Shown: positions 10,548 through 22,303 of the stretch, piece by piece | How the letters are laid out: each line of letters opens with the position of its first letter | Numbering within the stretch: the stretch's first letter is position 1 | Assembly (NCBI GenBank): GCA_034509735.1 | Contig: JACGWO010000004.1 | Coordinates: 20,999,395 to 21,063,394, forward strand | Source: Sesamum alatum | Lineage: Eukaryota > Streptophyta > Magnoliopsida > Lamiales > Pedaliaceae | Direction: 5' to 3' | DNA: 64,000 bases | The notes under the pieces: generated by a model | Databases searched by the model: none | Told to the model about the DNA's origin: nothing | Seen by the model: the letters and a program-made list of their open reading frames with translations, nothing else | Program-made: the position numbers and the translations under genes

Positions 10548-11395
10548 AATGCGATGAGGTCTCGGTCTATTCTTAAAATCAAACTCTCATTTGGTTGTCT
10601 GAGAAATTTGAGGATTGTCCTCGATTTTGAGAACCATGGCTATGTCTTGGACGAGCCACTCCCGAGGGCCTTGCCGGAGGGATCCTCGCCTGAAGAACGT
10701 GTGATGTTCAAGAAATGGCATGAGGACAACCGGAAGGTCCGCAGTATCGTATCAGTTTCTCTGTCGACATCTAGAAGCAATATGATAGGCTGGACAACAT
10801 CTCTTCCATAATGCTCCACATAAGTGATGTTTATACAGTTCCGGATAGGCATATTAGATACGCCGCCACAAAGGCATTCCTTGGGACAAAGCTTACTGAA
10901 GGGTCCTTTATACAAAGTCATGGCTTAAGATGCTATCCCTAATGGAGAAGCTCGAAAACCTAAAAGTTGGGCTTGACAATTACACGTACATTGACGTGAT
11001 CCTTCAGTCACTTCTTCCATCCTATGACCTGTTTGTAGTTAACTATAACATGAACAAACTTGAGAAGTCCATGCATAAGTTGATCAACATGTTGGTCCAA
11101 TACGAGGCAATGACCCACAAGTCTACACTGTCGATATTAATAGGAAATGCTTCGACCTCCAAAGCGAAAGGCAAGAGGGCCGAACGCTGGAAAGAGAAGA
11201 ATGAAAAAGGGAAGGCTGTTGCAGCCACTGCTCACACTCCTAGCGCCCCTGTTGCCCCAATGGGGATAGGCAAAGGGAAAGGGAAGACCCGGGACTCTCA
11301 GCGGTCAAAGGAAAATGATGTCTGCATGCATTGCCAAGGAAAGGGGCATTGGTAGGGGGAATGCCCACAACTCCTCTCCAATCAAGGTATGTTTG
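10548..11395 (+). pseudogene. Copia gag (capsid and nucleocapsid)
   Basis: The N-terminal half shows LRNLRIVLDFENHGYVLD and RYAATKAFLGTKL, followed after a frame change by LMEKLENLKVGLD, DVILQSLLPSYDLFVVNYN and YEAMTHKS. These are copia gag (retrotran_gag/UBN2-like) blocks. A Lys-rich tail leads to a zinc knuckle CMHCQGKGHW...C at 11323-11364, which has a TAG stop at 11353-11355 inside the CX2CX3GHX4C motif. Gag would package the element's RNA. The start codon is uncertain; 10555 and 10521 are both possible. Stops and one or two frameshifts disable it. Confidence 0.85.
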
Positions 11396-11775
11396 TGCTT
11401 GAAGTAAATATGATCACTAATTCTGCTTCATGGGTATTGGATACTGGATGTGGTGCTCACATCTACAATGACTTGCAGGTGCTGCAAAGAAGTAGAAGGC
11501 TAACCAAGGATGAGATGATCCTAAAGCTAGGCGATGGCAAAGTCGTTGCTGCTGAAGCTATTGGACTAGTCGAGTTAGCCATTAGTCATCATGTTAGGGT
11601 TGCACTTAATGACTGTTTTTATGTACCCAGCATGATTAAAAACATTTTATCCGTCCCCGTCTTGGACAAAGAGGGGCACTCGTTTACCATTAATAAAAAT
11701 AATTTTTATATTATCAATGATGGTATTTCTCATATGCTTCGTACACTAGTAAACAGTATGTACATACTTCAATAG
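11389..11775 (+). pseudogene. Copia aspartic protease domain
   Basis: SWVLDTGCGAHI contains the D-T-G active site of copia proteases (family form DSGCSNHM or DTGASSHI). KNILSVPVLDKEG and the C-terminal FYIINDG block follow. The domain reads open for 128 codons and ends at a stop at 11773. It would cleave the Gag-Pol polyprotein. It has no frame link to the upstream gag because of the stop in the zinc knuckle. Confidence 0.85.
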
Positions 11776-12660
11776 TCTAATTAGATCATGACTGCCGAAC
11801 ACAAACGTAAACATGATAATCAAGATAATGCATAGATATGGCATGCGAGGTTAAGGCATATCTTGAAGGATAGGATAAGGAGGTTGGTGGACTCAAAAAG
11901 TTTAGAGATAGGCAATTTGGAAACCCTACCAACTTGCGAGTCTTATCTGAAGGAAAAGATGACCAGGAAACCCTTTGTTGGATAAAGCACGCTAGTCAGC
12001 AGGTTTTTGGATTTGATCCATATAGACGTATGGTGAACCATTAAATACTCAAGCAAGAGGTGGGTACTCGTACTTCATAACCTTTATCGATGATCACTCA
12101 CGGTATGGTTATGTTTACCTGATGAGGTATAAGTTTGAAGTCTTTAGAGGGTTTAAGGAATATAAACTTAAAGTTGAGAACCAAACCATACGCAAGATCA
12201 AAGCCCTTCCGTCGGACCGAGGAGGAGATTATTTAAGTGGTGAGTTCATTGATTACCCAAAAGAGAATGGAATTCTCTCTCAGTGGATTCCTCCTGGAAC
12301 AACACAGTTGAACGGAGTGTCTGCAAGAAGGAATCAGACCTTGTTGCATATGGTCCGGTCCATGATGAGTTTCACCAAACTCTCCTTGTCCTTTTGGGGA
12401 TACGCACTTGAGATGGCGACTAAACTCTTGAACATGGCGCTATCTAAGAAGATATCCCAGACACTGTATGAGATATGACATGGCAAGCTTGCCTCCTACA
12501 AATACTTGAGAGTGTGGGGAAGCCCCGCATACGTCAAGAGATTAGTGGGAGATAAACTGCATTCCAGGTCTAGTTTATGCAGGTTCATCGGACATCCAAA
12601 AGAAACTGCAGGATATTATTTCTATGATCCCTCCGAGCAAAAGATCTTTGTCTCGTAGAA
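11776..12660 (+). pseudogene. Copia GAG-pre-integrase and integrase core
   Basis: The pre-integrase block (WHARLRHILKD-like, LVDSKSLEIGNLETLPTCE) is followed by the integrase core: IHIDVW at about 12018 and the FITFIDDHSRYGYVYLM block in a shifted frame. LPSDRGGDYLSGEF follows at about 12210, then PPGTTQLNGVSARRNQTLL. The family motif in the last block is NGVSERRN, where E is the third residue of the DDE triad. Here that codon (12323-12325) is GCA, alanine. The end (WGSPAYVKR, RFIGHPKETAGYYFYDP) is typical. With frameshifts near 12010 and 12060, stops, and the lost Glu, the domain is inactive. Confidence 0.85.
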
Positions 12661-12689
12661 TGCAGTGTTTCCACTAATGATGTTCTAGT

Positions 12690-13735
12690 CCTTCGTAGGT
12701 CGGCCAGAGTATCTCAACCACCTGATAGGTATGGATTTCTGGGCCTGACCAGTGAATTAGATAATGATTTAAAGATGTACGGAGAAGCAATGTCGGACAT
12801 CGACTCGGATAAGTGGCTTGAGGCCATGAAATGCGAAATAGACTTAATGGGTACAGAGCAGGTTTGGACCCTAGTGGACCCACCCAAAGGAGTAATATTC
12901 GTAGGGTGTAAATGGGTTTACAAACATAAGCTTGGAGCTGTGGGGGAGGTTACAACCTTCAAACTAGGCTTGTGGCGAAAGGTTACATCCAATGACTCGG
13001 GGTTGACTTTGAGGAAACCTACTCACCCATAGCAATGGCTAAGTCCATTCGAATTCTGCTTGCCACAGCGACATGGTATGACTATGAAATATGGCATATG
13101 GGCATGAATACTGCGTTCCTTAACAATTTTGTAGAGTAAGAGATGTATATGGATCAACTAGAGGGCTTCACATATCTTGGAAAAGAGTAGAAGTCTGTCG
13201 TCTCCAAAGGTCCATCTATGGCCTCAAACAAGCTTCTCAAAGCTGGAACATGCATTTTGATGAAGTCATACGTGGATATGATTTCATCAAGAACGAGTCT
13301 GATCCTTGTGTATACAAGAAGATCAGTGGGAGCTCAGTTGGGTACATTGTGATTTACTTGGATGGCATCTTGCTCATTGGGAATGATGACAAGATGTTGG
13401 GTAACAACGAAAGCTTGGTTGTCAACTCAATTTCCATGAAGGATATGGGTGAGGCTTCCTACATCTTAGGCATCAAGATCTATAGGGATAGATCTAGAAA
13501 GATGTTGGGAATGGCCCAGTCCTCGTATATTGAGAAGGTCTTGAAGAGATTTAAGATAGAAAACTCAAAACGAGGATTCTGTCTTATGAGGCATGGAATT
13601 ATGCTGTCCAAGAAACAGTCCCCTAAGACTGATGAGGAGCTTAAGAGGATGTCGGACATCCCCTATGCTTCAGCTGTAGGAAGCATTCAGATGTTGTCTA
13701 GTGCACTAGGCCCGACGTCGCTTTTGCTTTGAGCT
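12690..13735 (+). pseudogene. Copia reverse transcriptase
   Basis: The region reads SDKWLEAMKCEIDLM, WTLVDPPKG, GCKWVYKHK, then after a frame change FEETYSPIAMAKSIRILLA, MDQLEGF and GYIVIYLDGILLIGND. The catalytic YVDD box is YLDG here (13355-13366), so the second Asp is Gly. Downstream KDMGEASYILGIKIYRDRS and YIEKVLKRFKIENSKRG are conserved. In addition to the catalytic change there are stops at about 13031 and 13138 and several frame changes. Confidence 0.9.
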
Positions 13736-13814
13736 TAACGAGTCAATATCAAGCATGTACCAAAGAGGCACACTGGAGTGGTTAAGACAATTATCAAGTA
13801 CCCGTAAAGGACTA

Positions 13815-14290
13815 AGGATATGTTCTTGATTTACGGTGGTGGAGAATTGATATTGGAAGGCTACAACGACGCTAGCTTCCAGTCGGACGACGATGGTGCC
13901 AAGTTCCAGTCTCGTTATGTTCAAACTAAATGGTGGCATGATTGCTTGGAAAAGTTCCAAGCAGGCTACCACGATAGATTTACCACAGAGTCTGAATACA
14001 TAGCGACTTTGGAAGCCACTAAGGAGGTGGTTTGGATGAAGAACTACATCCAAGAGTTGGGTGCAGTACCTAGCATTGCTGAGCCAATAGTTATCTTCTG
14101 TGATAACAACGGGGCGATAGCACAAGCAAGGAACTAACATCTCATCACCTATCCAAGCATATTCTTAGACGCTACCATATACTCAGAGAGATGATTAGTA
14201 TAGGTGACGTTTGGATGGACCGAGTCAGCTCGACAGAAAACATATCAGATCGATTGACTAAGTTAATATCGCAAATTGCTCATATTTAGC
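13815..14290 (+). pseudogene. Copia RNase H
   Basis: GYNDASFQSDDD provides the first catalytic Asp. TTESEYIATLEATKEVVWMKNYIQELG carries the catalytic Glu, and FCDNNGAIAQA has the next Asp. After a stop at about 14135 the family tail (HLITYP..., IRFIREM-like and TENIADPLTK-like codons) continues in broken frames to about 14290. This is the last domain before the purine tract. Confidence 0.85.
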
Positions 14291-14333
14291 ATTTGCATAA
14301 AATGGGTTTGAGGTTAACGGGTGACTTTAGGTC

Positions 14334-14344
14334 AAGTAGGAGAT
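14334..14344 (+). other. Polypurine tract
   Basis: AAGTAGGAGAT lies directly before the 3' LTR head. The position matches the plus-strand primer of copia elements. Confidence 0.6.
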
Positions 14345-16534
14345 TGTTAGAATAGGTGACCAGAAGGCCAATTAGATTGGCCTTTATGTAATCTATCTGA
14401 CAACTCGATGTATTGTAATATTATGTAATGAATAAAATGAGTATTCATTGTCATTGGTATTGCCTTTGTTGTGCTCATTCTCATATATTAATATTTATTT
14501 ACATATATCATGACAAAGCCAGCATACCACGATAACAACTCATGTAGTTGGGCCATGTATTGGATGGTGGTTATGAAACTAACTGATAAAGGGTTGGGTC
14601 TGAAACGTTCCAAGTCGAGGACCTCGAGATAGAGCATCGAGCGTCCTATTGAGACCTGCACTTTGTATCGTATTCATTAGATGAGTGTCGTGTCTCATCC
14701 GCGAAAGACATGGGACGTCTATACGATCTTAGTGGGTTAGTCTACTGCAGTCGAGCCGACTGAGCTGACTCGCGGGGATCGTCATATGAAAGCTTTGGAA
14801 GCTTGGTCGGTATGACTAAAGTTTCCCAGTTCTGATAGTACGGGAGTAGTACTCGGACATAATGAACCACGACAGTCATGTGCACACAATGGCTGTATCT
14901 TGGATCTGGAAAGAGGTGCACGTGTCACGGACATGTTCATTATAAGCCTTGTTTAGTGCAGTCAGAATGTGTAGCGAGGATGGTGGGTTTTAAGAAGACG
15001 ATTCGTCCCCTATCAGTATGTAACAGAGGTATCTCCTATGCACTCGGAGACACGTTCATGCTGATTAAAGCTGTGGCCATAGTGGTTGATTGAGCAGGAA
15101 AAGGTTTCCTACGTCGATGCAACGAAGTATGCGTAATCTCGAGTATTAAGCATAGCTACCTAGTCCAGGATGAGAATCGACACCTAATTCGACACCCTAG
15201 TTAAGCCAGGAGATGGTAGACAGACCCCTACAAGATCGGGAGCCTAAATGTTCACGCAACATTCACTTAGTCTCTAGTGCCGTGGACTGTTGCTAGACAG
15301 CCACTCATGGTAACGAACTTCTGTTGGGCACAAGCCCAAGTCTAATTGGGGGTGAATCTAAAGAGTCACACACAAATCACCAAGAAGGTAAAGGAATTGA
15401 CTTGGAGTCAATTTCAGAAGATGATAAATAATTAGATTATTTATGGAATGATCCATTGGATGGACGGTCTGACATTGTATCGGGTCCACGGTTAATTGAT
15501 AGATGGGATTTATAAATTAAAGAGAGATTATGGATTTGGATCTTTTAATTGAATTAAACGATCATTGGCCCTTATTTAAATGGACCTTGAATTAAATTAG
15601 ATTTAATTATTGGGCGTTTTATAATTGAATTACAATAAGGCCCGGTCCCTTAGATTTTGACCCAAGAGATTAGTTAATTCCACTTTTGGAGAAGGGAGGA
15701 GTTGGACTCCTCCCATAAGTGGAAGGGGCCGATTTTGGCTTCTCCTTGGAGCACAAAAGTGGCCCTAGGCCTTGTTGGAGGAGAGTTGACTTGTTCTTTT
15801 AGGAAATGAACAAATCAACTCCAATCAAGCCTCCTTTACTTGGTACTATTGGTCATACCTTGTAAAGTGGTATGATTGGGATGTATCTAGACATCCCTTA
15901 GATGAACCAAGACACATTCCAATAATCACATTAATATTATATATATGTGTGTATATACATATTCACCAACATATCATAAAACATATCATCTTTTTTTAGG
16001 AAAAAGAAGTCACTTGCTCTCTCCTCTACAAACCTTTCGGCTGCCCCCTATCGCTCTCCCTTTCATCTTTTTTGCTTCATTGATTTATGATCAATTAAAG
16101 AGCAAAGTAATATCTAGGAGGATACACTAATCGATAGTGCAATCCTCTTCCGATCTCATCTTCCAAATATCCGTTTTTCTCTAGCACGAAAAATAAAACC
16201 TCTCCCAATGTGGTGTGGGCTTCATTGTAGGATTCATACATTTGGATCTAAGTGAACGTGTGTCACAGTAGAAAGGGAACAACGATAGTAGCGGTTTATG
16301 CGAGAAAAACTACAAAGGTAACCATCGTTTTATTATATGTAGTTTTTCATGTTTTTCTATTTGCCCTATATGATACACGTTTATATATTGTTATTGTATT
16401 ATACATCGAACTCCCAGTTGAGCACCCAAGGGTACACCTCTTGGATACACATGTTGTTATCATGTTTTAAATATCACATTTATCACGCATTTCTTGCTTC
16501 AGCTCACGCTCCTGGGCGGATCTGCTTGCTTTCA
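14345..16534 (+). repeat. 3' LTR (2190 bp)
   Basis: Begins TGTTAGAATAGGTGACCAG and ends TTGCTTTCA. It is collinear with the 5' LTR, including the CCGTGGACTGTTGCTAGA block, the AT-rich middle, the TATA run near 15937 and the GAAAGGGAACAACG tail block. It differs from the 5' copy by many substitutions and small gaps. Confidence 0.9.
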
Positions 16535-16539
16535 GTGAG
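16535..16539 (+). repeat. Target-site duplication GTGAG (right)
   Basis: Identical to 7008-7012. Confidence 0.85.
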
Positions 16540-18080
16540 GTATGGTCATCATAAGCCTTGTCCAGTCCAGTCGGAGTATGTAGTGAGGACAGTGATTCCA
16601 AGATAGAATCCATCCCTGTTAGTATTATACAACAAGTTCTTTTATGCGCCCTGAGATGGTTTAGACTCTCAAAGTCTTTGGCCGAAGCATTTGATGGATC
16701 AGGGATGGGTTCCCTTGATCGGATAAATAGTGTAAACGCATCTCGAGTATGAAGCATAGTTGCCTAGTCAAGGATGGGAACTGACACCAAATTTTTATGC
16801 CCTAGACTATGATCGGGATACAGTTGATGAAAGCACCATACCCGTATGGAACTTAGAGCCTAAATATTAATGCCAACATTCACCTAATCTCTATTGCCAT
16901 AGACCGTTGCTAGACGGTCACCCATGGTGACAGGCTTTTTCGATTATTGGTTAATTAAAAATAATTAATTAAATTAGATTTAATTAATTGTGTGGGATAC
17001 AAATCCAAGTCTAGCTGATGGTGAACCTAAAGGGTTACACACATATTATAGTGGAAGTGATGGAATTAATTTAGAATTAATTTCAGAAGAAACGAATTAA
17101 TTAATTGGATTAGATTAATTCATGGAGAAAATAAATGATTGGATCATTTATTTGAGATAATCCATTAGATGGATGGCCCAAAAATTTAATTGATTGGATT
17201 AATTAATTTTTTGCGCTTAGCGTTTTAGATTAATTGAATTAATTTAAAAGGACTTGGCTAATTAATTAGTGGATTGGATTCATTAATTAATTAGTAGATG
17301 GGCTTGTCTAATTAATGGATTGGATTCATTAATTAGTGGAGATGAGCTTAAATTAATTAATTAGACTAATTATTGATTGGGCTTGGTTAATAAATTGAAT
17401 TTATTAATTGAGTATATTTCGTCTTGTGATTTATTTAATTTAATTAAATATTTATATGGGTTTTCTATTGAATATTTTATTTAATTGAATTAAATAATTA
17501 AAATTCAATAAATTAAGAATTAGGCTTGAATTAAGTTGTTGGACAAATTAAATCAAGCCCAATCCAAACATATTTAAGCCCTAGCCGCCATTGAGAGAGT
17601 TTGAGGCTTGAAGGTCTCGGCCACTGAAATGATGGAAGTGGGTTACTGAGTTTTCGGTGGGAATTTCCTCCCAAATTACTCCACTAGCACATGATTGATG
17701 AGTGCACACTTTTTGATGAATGTTTCTCTCATTCTCTTAAAAACAAAAACACTCACAATTTGAGGTGAAAGTGTGTGTGTGTGGATTGGAGTCACTGTGC
17801 ATATGAAAATATACACACGGACACCTTGAGTGTGGGTGCATCTCACCACTTAGTATTTCTCTCACGTCCATCATTTTTTTCTCTCAAAGAAAAATCTGAA
17901 AAACAACCCACAAATTCCCTTCTTCATGAATATATGTTCTCCTTGAATTAAATTCAAGTTAAAAATAAGAAAGTTTTGAATACACTAATTAATAGTGTGA
18001 TTCGTGATTTTATTTTTTTCACCGATGTAGTTCTTTCTAGTAAGAGGGTTATATTCAACTTTCTAGTGCGGTGTGGACTT
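16540..18080 (+). repeat. Right remnant of the older family LTR
   Basis: It resumes exactly where the fragment at 6975-7012 stops. The order is CATAAGCCTTGTCCAG, CTAGTCAAGGATGGGAACTG, CCGTTGCTAGACGGTCACCC, a long TTAATTAATT-rich middle, then TAGTGTGATTCGTGATTTT and TTCTAGTGCGGTGTGGAC. At about 18080 it is fused to a type-B LTR, skipping its own terminus. This copy is therefore older than the 7013 insertion and was later recombined or deleted at its 3' side. Confidence 0.75.
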
Positions 18081-19999
18081 ATTTAGTGGGTGTTTGATAA
18101 ATAGATTGTCAAGTTAACTAAAATTGACTCGCAGGAGTTGTCATATGAAAGCTCATGTGGCATGATTGGTATGACTAGAACTCTGTTACTGCCATAGTAT
18201 AGAAATTAGTCGTCCAACCTAAGGAGCCACAGTAGCCTTATGTATGGGGGCGGTTGTATCTTGGTCTTGGTTAATGTGATCGCAGTATTGCGTGGTTGTC
18301 GAAAGCTCTCCACCAGTGTGGTCAGAGCATACATGGAGGTTGGTGTGTTCCAAGAAGGATTCTATCGCCCATCATGAGATGATGACGATCTCCTATGTCC
18401 TCGAGATTGTATAAATCTCTAAAGGTTGCGACCACTATTATTGATCAAATAGGAAAATAGTTTCCCATGTTGCTTAATGATAAACACGATCAGGAATTGA
18501 TACATAGTTATCGAAGTCAATTTAGAATTTCGTGCCAAAGAGACCATAAGGACCTACCATGCATTACAGACCCTTAATTAAGGGTTTGCATGCAGGGGTG
18601 CTTGTCCTTCGCGTGAGCACGCCTGTGCGTAGGGGCACGCCTTGCGCGCACTATGTGCGTCGGGCACCGATCGGTCGCGACCAGTACCCGTTCTGACCTT
18701 TTTGAAAGGCGTTTTCATAATTTTCTCAAAATTTTGAAATTTAACCTTGATGATTAATTTTGTATTTTTAAAATGTTAATTTTGATGGAAAGTTAATAAG
18801 GCTATAATTTTGGAAAAGATTTCTTTAATTATGTATTTATTTGGAATGTCCAAATACATATTTTGAAAAATTGTTTTCAAATTCTAACTTAAAATTAATT
18901 GATATTTTAGAATAACTTGTTATGCCAATGATGATTTTTCGTTCTAAGTTGTTGAGAGTACATGAGTTTGGACAAATGAAATAAATGCATTTGATATTGT
19001 ATATCGGTATATATTTAATATATGATTTAATATAAGATATTATGTTACATATGTGATATATGTGATAAATAAAGAACATTGATGATCATGAAAGCCTTAG
19101 ACCCATGTGTTTGCTTTATTTATTTAGGATAAATTACAATGACCTTCCATGAGGTTTGACATAATTACGGATATCCCTTCATGTTTTGAAAAATTACAAA
19201 TACTATCCCTGAGTTTGTAATCGTCTAACAAATAACACATTTTCATTTATTTTTATAGGCGAACTAACCAAAATGCCCTTATGCAAACTGGATTTTTCTT
19301 ATTATTCTTTGATTTTTTTTACTGAAACGCGCATGGAGAGGTTTCTTACGTTTTCCAAACAAAAGAGCAATAATAAGCCTCGGCTGATTTTTTCCACAAT
19401 TTAAAAAGATCAAGGACAAAATGGATAATTTCAAACATTTGGTTAAAAATTACAAACCTTAGGGGGTATTTATAATTTTCGAAAAAGCGAGGGGGTATCT
19501 GTAATTATGCCAAACCTCACGGGAGGTCATTGTAATTCACCTTATTTATTTATTGTCATGCATTGGTGAGGCATATATGTCTCTTTAGTTCACTCCCTCT
19601 TCTCTATTGTCTTGGAATAATAATACTTCTTTCTCCCTCTTATGTACCTCCCCCCGACTTATGATTAGGGAATCTTAATTTAAGTTGTAATGAGAGTAGA
19701 TTAGGAGTGAAGATTTTATTTTATTGTAAAATATAAATTGGTGTAGAAAGCAATTGATTTGAAGACCAATGGTGGGAGTCAAATTGAAGGAGACCAAGGC
19801 CCATGATCGTATGGGATACAATTTTTGTAATAGTATAGGATTATTATCCATTTCCATCCTTAGATTGACCAATGATTCACTACGGGCTCGGTGGATCGCA
19901 TAGGACGGGCTCATGATCATCCAAAGGGGCATGCTAGGTATTATTTTACATGTGGTGCTTACTATGCTTGACTTGCTTATATATATGATATTGAAAGAA
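18081..19999 (+). mobile_element. Type-B copia LTR and leader fragment, second copy
   Basis: From TGATAAATAGATTGTCAAG on, it parallels 3035-5260: GTCATATGAAAGCTCATGTGG, the ATCATGAGATGATG block, then the leader with its G+C island (18590-18710), the MITE and the tail. It lacks the part corresponding to about 3480-4108, because GAATTTCGTGCC joins straight to AAAGAGACCATAAGG. It runs on past the point where copy 1 was hit by the CACTA element, into TTTGTAATAGTATAGGATT and GGATCGCATAGG blocks that resemble 10380-10460 of the intact element's leader. No gag follows. Confidence 0.7.
19127..19541. mobile_element. MITE, copy 2 (415 bp)
   Basis: Ends are GGATAAATTACAATGACCTT and GGTCATTGTAATTCACC, flanked by perfect TTATTTATTTA repeats at 19116-19126 and 19542-19552. 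It occupies the same place in the type-B leader as copy 1, so it was inserted once in an ancestor and copied with the retrotransposon. Confidence 0.75.
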
Positions 20000-20395
20000 T
20001 TAGTACAGTTCGGGAACCAATGGTAGCGTAAAATTAGAGAAATTTAAAATGATCTCCCTTTGAATTCCTGGGCACTCAGTGTTTTCAAACGCATAAAAAT
20101 AGAAAATCAAACATGTTAGAATGAAGTGGCCCGAGGATAAACGAAAAGGTGCATAAATTTAAATCTGAACTCTAACTTTTCATATACGTTAGAAGACCGG
20201 AAACTAGCGTTGTTCCTTTTCGTTCCTTTTCCATTCACTTCAGAATTCAACGGAAAATTTCTCTACTTCGTCCGCAGCACACAATGGAACATAAAATCTA
20301 TCTCCATTGCTAGATAGCAATAGAAGTAGAAGAAACAAATAATTCCAAAGTAAACACTATTGTTTAGTGTATTTGGACTGTTCAAGTTCTAGACT
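20000..20395 (-). repeat. Family LTR 3' portion, minus orientation
   Basis: It parallels the minus-oriented LTR end at 55565-55925: CTTTGAATTCCT, AACTAGCGTTGTTCC, CCATTGCTAGATAG and a terminal TTTAGTGTATTT. The extreme LTR end and primer site are missing. It lies head to head with the plus-oriented LTR end that follows, making an imperfect inverted repeat. Confidence 0.6.
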
Positions 20396-20399
20396 TACA

Positions 20400-20825
20400 T
20401 CCAACAAAGGAAATCCGGATACACTAATTAATAGTGTATTTCGAAATTCATTTCTTCCACCGATCTAGCCCTTTCAAGGAAGAGGGTTAGATCCATCTTC
20501 TCAGTGTGGCGTGGACTAGTTTTAGAGGGGTTCTATGCATGAACCCTCTAAATGAATGGATCCGGAGAATGATTGGAGTCAATGTAGGTAGCAGAACAGA
20601 AAAATGAGAAAAAGTATTTTTGTTGTTACTTTTCTGTTCGTATTTATTTTCCTTTGCCACGTTTATTAAACGCTTGTGTTTATATTATCTCTGCGTTTTA
20701 TTTGCACCGAATGGCCCGAGAATGATCAAAGGGTACACCCCTTTGATCGGGTTTTAATTTTGTTATCGTTGTAGTTATCGTTTTTTCACGCTTCCGTTGC
20801 GTTCTTGGGCCGATTCATGACATTT
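20400..20825 (+). repeat. Family LTR 3' portion, plus orientation
   Basis: ACACTAATTAATAGTGTATTT, GAGGGTTAGATCCATCTT, GTGTGGCGTGGACT and the terminal GGGTACACCCCTTTGATCGGG and CTTCCGTTGCGTTCTTGGGCC blocks are the last 420 bp of a family LTR. It resembles 21900-22303. Confidence 0.6.
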
Positions 20826-22303
20826 AATTCCATGGCTTAGACTATGGCAAGGAGAGGGTTGATGGAAAGAACGTACCCGTATGGAACTCGGGCCTACATG
20901 TTCACACCAACATTCACCTAGTCTCTAGTTTCATGGACCGTTGCTAGACGACCCCATGGTAATGAGCTTTTTTGGTTATTGATTCTTCGGAAATAATTAA
21001 TTAAATTGTATTTAATTAATTTTATAGGACACAAGCCCAAGTCTAACTGAGAATAAACCTATACAGGCACAAACACATCACCGTGGAAGTGATGGAATTA
21101 ATTTAGATTTAATTTCGAGGAAAAATAAATTAATTTAATTGGATTAAATTAATTGATGGAGAAAATAATGATTGGATCATTTATTTGGGATAATGCATTG
21201 GATGGATGGCCTAAGAATTTAATTGATTGGATTAATTAAATTTGGACTTAATTTTTTAAGTTAATTGAATTAATTTAAAAGAGGCTTGAGTTAATTAATT
21301 ATTGGATCGGATTCATTAATTAATTAGTAGATGGGCTTGTATAATTAATGAATTGAATTTATTAATTAGTGGAGATGAACTTAAATTAATTAGTTGGACT
21401 AAATAATTGCTTGGGCTTGATTAATAAATTAAATTTATTAATTGACTATATTTGAACTTATGGATACTTAATTATATTAAATATTAACATGAGTTTCTAT
21501 TGGGTATTTATTTAATTCTATTAAATAATAAATCCAATAGATTAAGTATTGGGCTCGAATTGAATTTGTTGAACAAATTAAAATAAATCCAAACCAAATA
21601 TCTAATGCCCTAGTCGCCACTTGGAAAGGTGAATTACTTGAGGAGTGCATTAGTGGATAGGTTTCCTAATATTGAGATGACATGCTGATCATGGGTTTCT
21701 GAAATCCAAGATTCTCACAACTCTCACCTCCATATGCATTCAGACAGTGGTTTGAAAAAGTGTTTTCCCACTAACATAGTTCTCTCTCTCTCTCCACAGT
21801 TTTCTAAAAGAAGATCTGGAAAACATCCCCATCTCTTCTTCTTCTATGATTTCATGTTATTTTTAAATTAGATTTAAGTTGAGAACAAAGGGAAATTTTA
21901 TACACTAACTAATAGTGTATTTTGTAATTCGTTCCGCCCATGGATCAATCCCTTTATAGAAACAAGGTTAGATCCATCTTTTCGATGTGGTATGGACTAG
22001 CTTTAAAGAGGTTTTACACTTGAACCCTCTAAGTGAAAGGATCCGAAAAAACAAGAGAAGTCAATGCGAACAGTCGACCGAAAACGAAGATAAGGCATTC
22101 TCGTGGTTAATTTTCTGTTCTTGTTTTATCCTTTGCCACTTTTATGAACACATGTTTATTTTGTTTCCCTGTATTTTAGTTTGCATCGAACGTCCAGGAA
22201 TGATCTGAGGTACACCCCTTTGACCTGGTTTTTATTCCATTTCATTTTAAAATACCATTTTTCAAGCTTCAACTGCGTTTCTGGGCCAATCCACATCCTT
22301 TCA
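20826..22303 (+). repeat. Family LTR, 5'-truncated, plus orientation
   Basis: It starts in mid-LTR (CATGGCTTAGACTATGGC), passes the GACCGTTGCTAGACGACC block and a TTAATTAATT-rich middle, a (CT)n run near 21781, and ends at the family terminus CATCCTTTCA. No primer site follows; the sequence changes to gypsy-type AT-rich DNA. Confidence 0.7.

Larger units (their letters stand above)
7013..16534 (+). mobile_element. Complete but decayed Ty1/copia retrotransposon (9.5 kb)
   Basis: Two collinear LTRs (7013-9228 and 14345-16534) flank a primer site, a 1.3-kb leader, and gag, protease, integrase, reverse transcriptase and RNase H remnants in the copia order. A purine tract abuts the 3' LTR. Both LTRs begin TGTTAGAATAGGTGACC and end CTTCA or TTTCA, and the whole is bordered by the 5-bp duplication GTGAG. 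By eye the LTR heads differ at roughly one base in ten, so the insertion is old. The coding region has many stops and changed catalytic residues, so the copy is not autonomous. Confidence 0.9.
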
